Source of the DNA: Gammaproteobacteria bacterium
GTDB taxonomy: Bacteria > Pseudomonadota > Gammaproteobacteria > Steroidobacterales > Steroidobacteraceae
DNA: 7,259 nt
Assembly (NCBI GenBank): GCA_009923475.1
Contig: RFTM01000083.1
Span: 1-7,259, forward strand
Reading direction: 5' to 3'
Made by a program: the position numbers and the translations under genes. The notes under the pieces were generated by a model. It searched no databases and had not been told where the DNA came from. It was given only the letters and a program-made list of their open reading frames with translations. This document shows, piece by piece, positions 6,101 to 7,259 of this stretch (the first letter of the stretch is position 1; each line of letters begins with the position of its first letter).

Positions 6101-7259
6101 TGCCCAGCGTGCTATTGACCGCGCCGCCGAGGCTGGTCAGCGTGGTCGCGCCGGTCACCGCCAGGGTGTTGTTGATCTGGGTCGCACTGCCGAGGGTGGT
6201 CGCACCGGTGACGCCGAGCGTGCCGGCGACCGTGGCGTTGCCGCCGAGCGCGGTCGTGCCGGTGGTCACCGTCAGGCCGTTGCCGATGGTGGCGGCGCCG
6301 CTGGTGCCGAGCGTCGTGGTGCTGATGCCGCCGTTGGCGGTCAGCGCGCCGGTGAGCGTGGTCGCGCCGATCACGCCCAGCGTGCCGGCGAGCGCGGCGT
6401 CACCGCCGTTGCTGACGCTCGCGACCACGGTGCCGCCGTTGTTGCGCGCTTCGATGAGGTTCGCCGTCTGGCCGCCCGCGCCGCGCACCACGAGGCCGAC
6501 GTCACCCGCGCTGGCGGAGTTGACCTGCAGCGCAGCGGCGCCGAGCGTCACCGGCGGCGTCGCGCCGGCGTTGATCAGCAGGCGGCCGTTGGCGAAGTCG
6601 CCGTAGATGAGGTTGTTGGTGGCGCTGTTGGCGATGAACAGGCGGTCGGCCGTGTCGATCGCCGCTGTCGACCCGGCGAGGTAACCGAGCGCGACGTTGC
6701 CCGAACCGGTCCGGATGGCAGAGAGGGCATCGACGCCGACGGCGGTGTTCTGGCCGCCGAGCGTGGCCCGGCGCAGCGCCGAGGCGCCGTACGCGGTGTT
6801 GTTGTCGCCGCCGTTGTTGTTGATGAGCGAGTTCGTGCCGACGGCGGTGTTGCCGAGGCGGTTCGGCTCGCGTCCGCGGCCGACCGAGACGCCGGCGGCG
6901 ACGAGGTCGGCGGCGGTGCGGAAGATGCCGCCCGAGTCGAGCATGGCGCCGATCTTGCCGTTGGTGACGAGGCCGAGGTCGCGCGCCACCGTGGTGCCGA
7001 GGAAATCGCCGGTCGCCGTCTCGCCGAGGGTGCCGGGCTGGGTGATGGTGTCGTTGCCGGTCAGGCCCCAGGTGGTGGCCGTGATGAGCTTCACGGTGTC
7101 GACCTGCAGCAGCTCGCCGGCGCTGTTCGAGACGACGATGCGGTCGCCGACGATGACGTTGGGGTTGGTCGCGCCGCCCAAGGTGCGCAGGGTCATCAGG
7201 CCTTGCGGATCGACGGTGAGGTCCTTGCGCACGGCGCCGTCGGAGTCCAGCGACTGGAC
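3186..7259 (-). CDS. Giant fibre/adhesin-like protein with Peptidase_S74 intramolecular chaperone domain (N-terminus beyond right edge)
   Basis: At least 1357 codons with no stop. The frame is open to the right edge, so the true start and any signal peptide are not visible. Residues are numbered from the GTG at 7230-7232, an arbitrary reference. Order: a WGLTGN...DFLGTT module (28-104); YadA-head-like repeats (126-187: NTAVGTNSL, NTAYGASAL, NTAVGVDAL, NVALGYLAG); Thr/Gly/Ala-rich beta repeats of the VTGATTLxGxL type (about 285-940); ERLRVAANGNVGIGT (783-797); and the chaperone domain (1054-1140), TSDARFKTNV through QIGVIAQEVEKVLPELV to VNYVGFVPVLIEGMK. The S74 Ser-Lys pair is present as Ser1056 and Lys1061. 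Family knowledge: this domain assists trimeric beta-fibre folding and then cuts itself off just before the Ser. Here a coiled coil (1138-1198, RLDQQAQ/RLDEQDQ heptads) and about 150 further residues follow. I saw no cysteine. No phage genes are nearby, so a host surface fibre is more likely than a tail fibre. It overlaps the response-regulator start by 4 nt. Confidence 0.9.
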   Translation of the reverse strand, partial: VQSLDSDGAVRKDLTVDPQGLMTLRTLGGATNPNVIVGDRIVVSNSAGELLQVDTVKLITATTWGLTGNDTITQPGTLGETATGDFLGTTVARDLGLVTNGKIGAMLDSGGIFRTAADLVAAGVSVGRGREPNRLGNTAVGTNSLINNNGGDNNTAYGASALRRATLGGQNTAVGVDALSAIRTGSGNVALGYLAGSTAAIDTADRLFIANSATNNLIYGDFANGRLLINAGATPPVTLGAAALQVNSASAGDVGLVVRGAGGQTANLIEARNNGGTVVASVSNGGDAALAGTLGVIGATTLTGALTANGGISTTTLGTSGAATIGNGLTVTTGTTALGGNATVAGTLGVTGATTLGSATQINNTLAVTGATTLTSLGGAVNSTLGSNDRIVVTKSDGLLSNVSVAGLVAAGAWGLSGNTNVAAGNYLGTTDANDLRLATNGTVRATLTSGGQFQIGNVAISGGTINGTSVGATTASTGRFTTLDATSLATTGAATIGNGLTVTTGGLTVSGGATSLAGTLGVTGLLTATGGVSTPTLAATTSVTTPSVTNAGTLALAATGANAITLATNGTVRATLTSAGVLQAGNVAIGGGTINGTSVGATTASTGRFTTLDATSLATTGDGTVRGALSVTGATTLTGLLEAKSGVTTTSITTSRNGTIGGTLTVTGITTLGTVSTGALTAGALTASTLTTTGNATIGGTLTATGGIEGTAINDTVIGNIKPLAATFTTLAGDTGSFDSVAGDELSGSIKVTTPLVTSSTSLALATATSALQLAAAGGSDYVTVTTSNLERLRVAANGNVGIGTDAPGKQLDVAGTFRATGDSVIGAKLDVTGATTLASTLNVNGVTTLAGMLNANGGVTTGAVTATAVSTGTLTATTSLTSPLLSSTGALSLAATGANDVTISTGGVVRVRIGSDGQVSIGSVDIDGSFRARGASTFDGLLTAGGGIKTSSVGSDASLALTAKDGITASVDGTERLRIDVNGVRIVSGAAGQVGLIVRGASGQTANLLEVQDGAGAAQVIVDETGAMSIGTGAKAATGFKLDVNGNVKVAGDVAANTFTQTSDARFKTNVRAIADALSVVRKLQGVTFDWNRAAFPDRGFSDRPQIGVIAQEVEKVLPELVATDAQGYKSVNYVGFVPVLIEGMKQQADRLDQQAQRLDEQDQRLGAAEKTLAVVEDRLFNTEQQVIKIDERLGKAETFIARFELTRDPDTMVVLTPTFKVQNLTADRAYIAELRAERIEADKARFKELDADGAVIDSVDAARVRGRVVNTGGKELFVSYGTVTPLFDVATDGHYFVSVTSEDGSFATAQVINAGGVVRVVPSASQGIDVVANGTSVGLVAPSKKVKASWTRTG
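3189..3638 (-). other. Extra C-terminal domain of the fibre protein, downstream of chaperone and coiled coil
   Basis: About 150 residues (1199-1348) after the coiled coil. They begin with a helical or strand-rich stretch (LTADRAYIAELRAERIEADK) and continue with alternating short hydrophobic strands (GKELFVSYGTVTPLF, GHYFVSVTSEDGSF, VINAGGVVRVVPS), ending in a basic KKVKASWTRTG. The pattern suggests a small beta-sandwich; I cannot assign a family. After S74 autocleavage it would be released together with the chaperone and coiled coil. Confidence 0.5.
3813..4073 (-). other. Peptidase_S74 (endosialidase-type) intramolecular chaperone domain coding segment
   Basis: This segment encodes SDARFK (4050-4067) with Ser at 4065-4067 and Lys at 4050-4052. 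The five-residue Ser-to-Lys spacing is that of the catalytic pair in phage endosialidase chaperones. The conserved IGVIAQEVEKVLPELV and the VNYVGFVPVLIEGMKQQ helix start follow. Predicted self-cleavage is immediately before the Ser. Cleavage itself is inferred from the family. Confidence 0.88.
4164..4277 (-). repeat. VGLIVRGASGQTANLLE module (second copy) in the fibre protein
   Basis: Residues 986-1023 (VGLIVRGASGQTANLLEVQD and following) match residues 244-275 (VGLVVRGAGGQTANLIEARN and following, 6408-6503) in sequence and layout. This G(L)VVxGxxxQTANLxExxxxxG module is a recurrent building block of S74-type fibre proteins; here one copy flanks each end of the Thr/Gly-rich region. Confidence 0.6.
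5404..5562 (-). repeat. 159-bp in-frame direct repeat, copy 1 (fibre gene)
   Basis: Aligns base for base without gaps to 5791-5949, offset 387 bases (exactly 129 codons), with about 13 mismatches by eye (roughly 92 percent identity). It encodes LATNGTVRATLTS, VAIGGGTINGTSVGATTAST and GRFTTLDATSLATTG, read in minus-strand order. The whole-codon offset means recombination between copies would keep the frame. Confidence 0.8.
5743..5784 (-). repeat. 42-bp repeat encoding AATIGNGLTVTTG (partner at 6259-6300)
   Basis: This 42-base stretch and 6259-6300 differ at about four positions and both encode GAATIGNGLTVTTG. The offset is 516 bases (172 codons), again a whole number of codons. Confidence 0.7.
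5791..5949 (-). repeat. 159-bp in-frame direct repeat, copy 2 (fibre gene)
   Basis: Partner of 5404-5562. Most differences are single-base and silent or conservative, clustered in the segment coding AGVLQAGNVAIGG versus GGQFQIGNVAISG. This indicates a fairly recent internal duplication inside the fibre gene. Confidence 0.8.
5892..6101 (-). repeat. WGLSGN...YLGTT module, second copy in the fibre protein
   Basis: Residues 378-447 (SNDRIVVTKSDGLLSNVSVA, AWGLSGN, NYLGTTDANDLRLATNGTVR) are a diverged copy of residues 28-104 (VGDRIVVSNSAGELLQVDTV, TWGLTGN, DFLGTTVARDLGLVTNGK) encoded at 6921-7151. The W-x-L-T/S-GN...F/Y-LGTT-D...NG pattern recurs in many S74-chaperoned fibre proteins. Confidence 0.6.
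6672..6857 (-). repeat. YadA-head-like repeat block in the fibre protein
   Basis: Four degenerate repeats of the N-T/V-A-V/Y/L-G-x-x-A/S-L form (NTAVGTNSL, NTAYGASAL, NTAVGVDAL, NVALGYLAG) are spaced about 16-19 residues apart, residues 126-187. This pattern forms left-handed beta-rolls in trimeric adhesin heads, and supports a trimeric extracellular fibre. Confidence 0.7.

Noticed and set aside
5100..6420. CRISPR-like array because of many short repeats
   Set aside because: The repeats are in-frame, degenerate, of unequal spacing and encode protein modules; there are no uniform repeat-spacer units.
3186..7259. Phage tail fibre or prophage module
   Set aside because: An S74 domain is frequent in phage fibres, but no structural, lysis or integrase genes are nearby and the gene is coupled to a two-component regulator; a host surface protein fits better, though the window is short.

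Overview
This is a GC-rich bacterial window (roughly two thirds G+C, strong codon bias toward C/G in third positions). It carries a TonB-dependent receptor of the oligomer-repeat-free 'VVITGTR...GASAQYGSDAIAGVIN' type and a NarL-type two-component pair. That points to a Gram-negative proteobacterium, most likely a gammaproteobacterium of the Xanthomonadales/Steroidobacter kind. The lineage is an inference from gene style, not a proof.

Layout, left to right. (1) 1-639, minus strand: the N-terminal part of a TonB-dependent outer-membrane receptor running off the left edge. Its reading frame is broken by one extra base near 189. (2) 640-874: a divergent intergenic region with two good inverted repeats (736-762 and 818-843). 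(3) 875-1222, plus: a small Cys/His-rich protein of unknown function. (4) 1223-1303: a short gap with a -10-like TACAAT and a 15-nt tandem repeat. (5) 1304-2503, plus: a six-TM sensor histidine kinase of the HisKA_3 (NarL/DesK) class. (6) 2504-2538: a short convergent gap with nested palindromes. (7) 2539-3189, minus: a NarL/LuxR response regulator starting at TTG. (8) 3186 to the right edge, minus: a giant (at least 1357 codons) fibre/adhesin-like protein. It is built of YadA-head-like and Thr/Gly/Ala-rich beta modules and carries a Peptidase_S74 intramolecular chaperone domain. Unusually, a coiled coil and a further ~150-residue domain follow that domain.

How the genes may work together. 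The histidine kinase and response regulator are probable partners but are encoded convergently. The response regulator instead shares a 4-nt TTGA stop/start overlap with the giant fibre gene, so fibre and regulator are expected to be co-transcribed and translationally coupled. A sensor kinase, its regulator and a self-processing surface fibre therefore form one compact locus. That arrangement is the most interesting feature of the window. Function beyond family level (signal, targets, what the fibre binds) cannot be read from the sequence.
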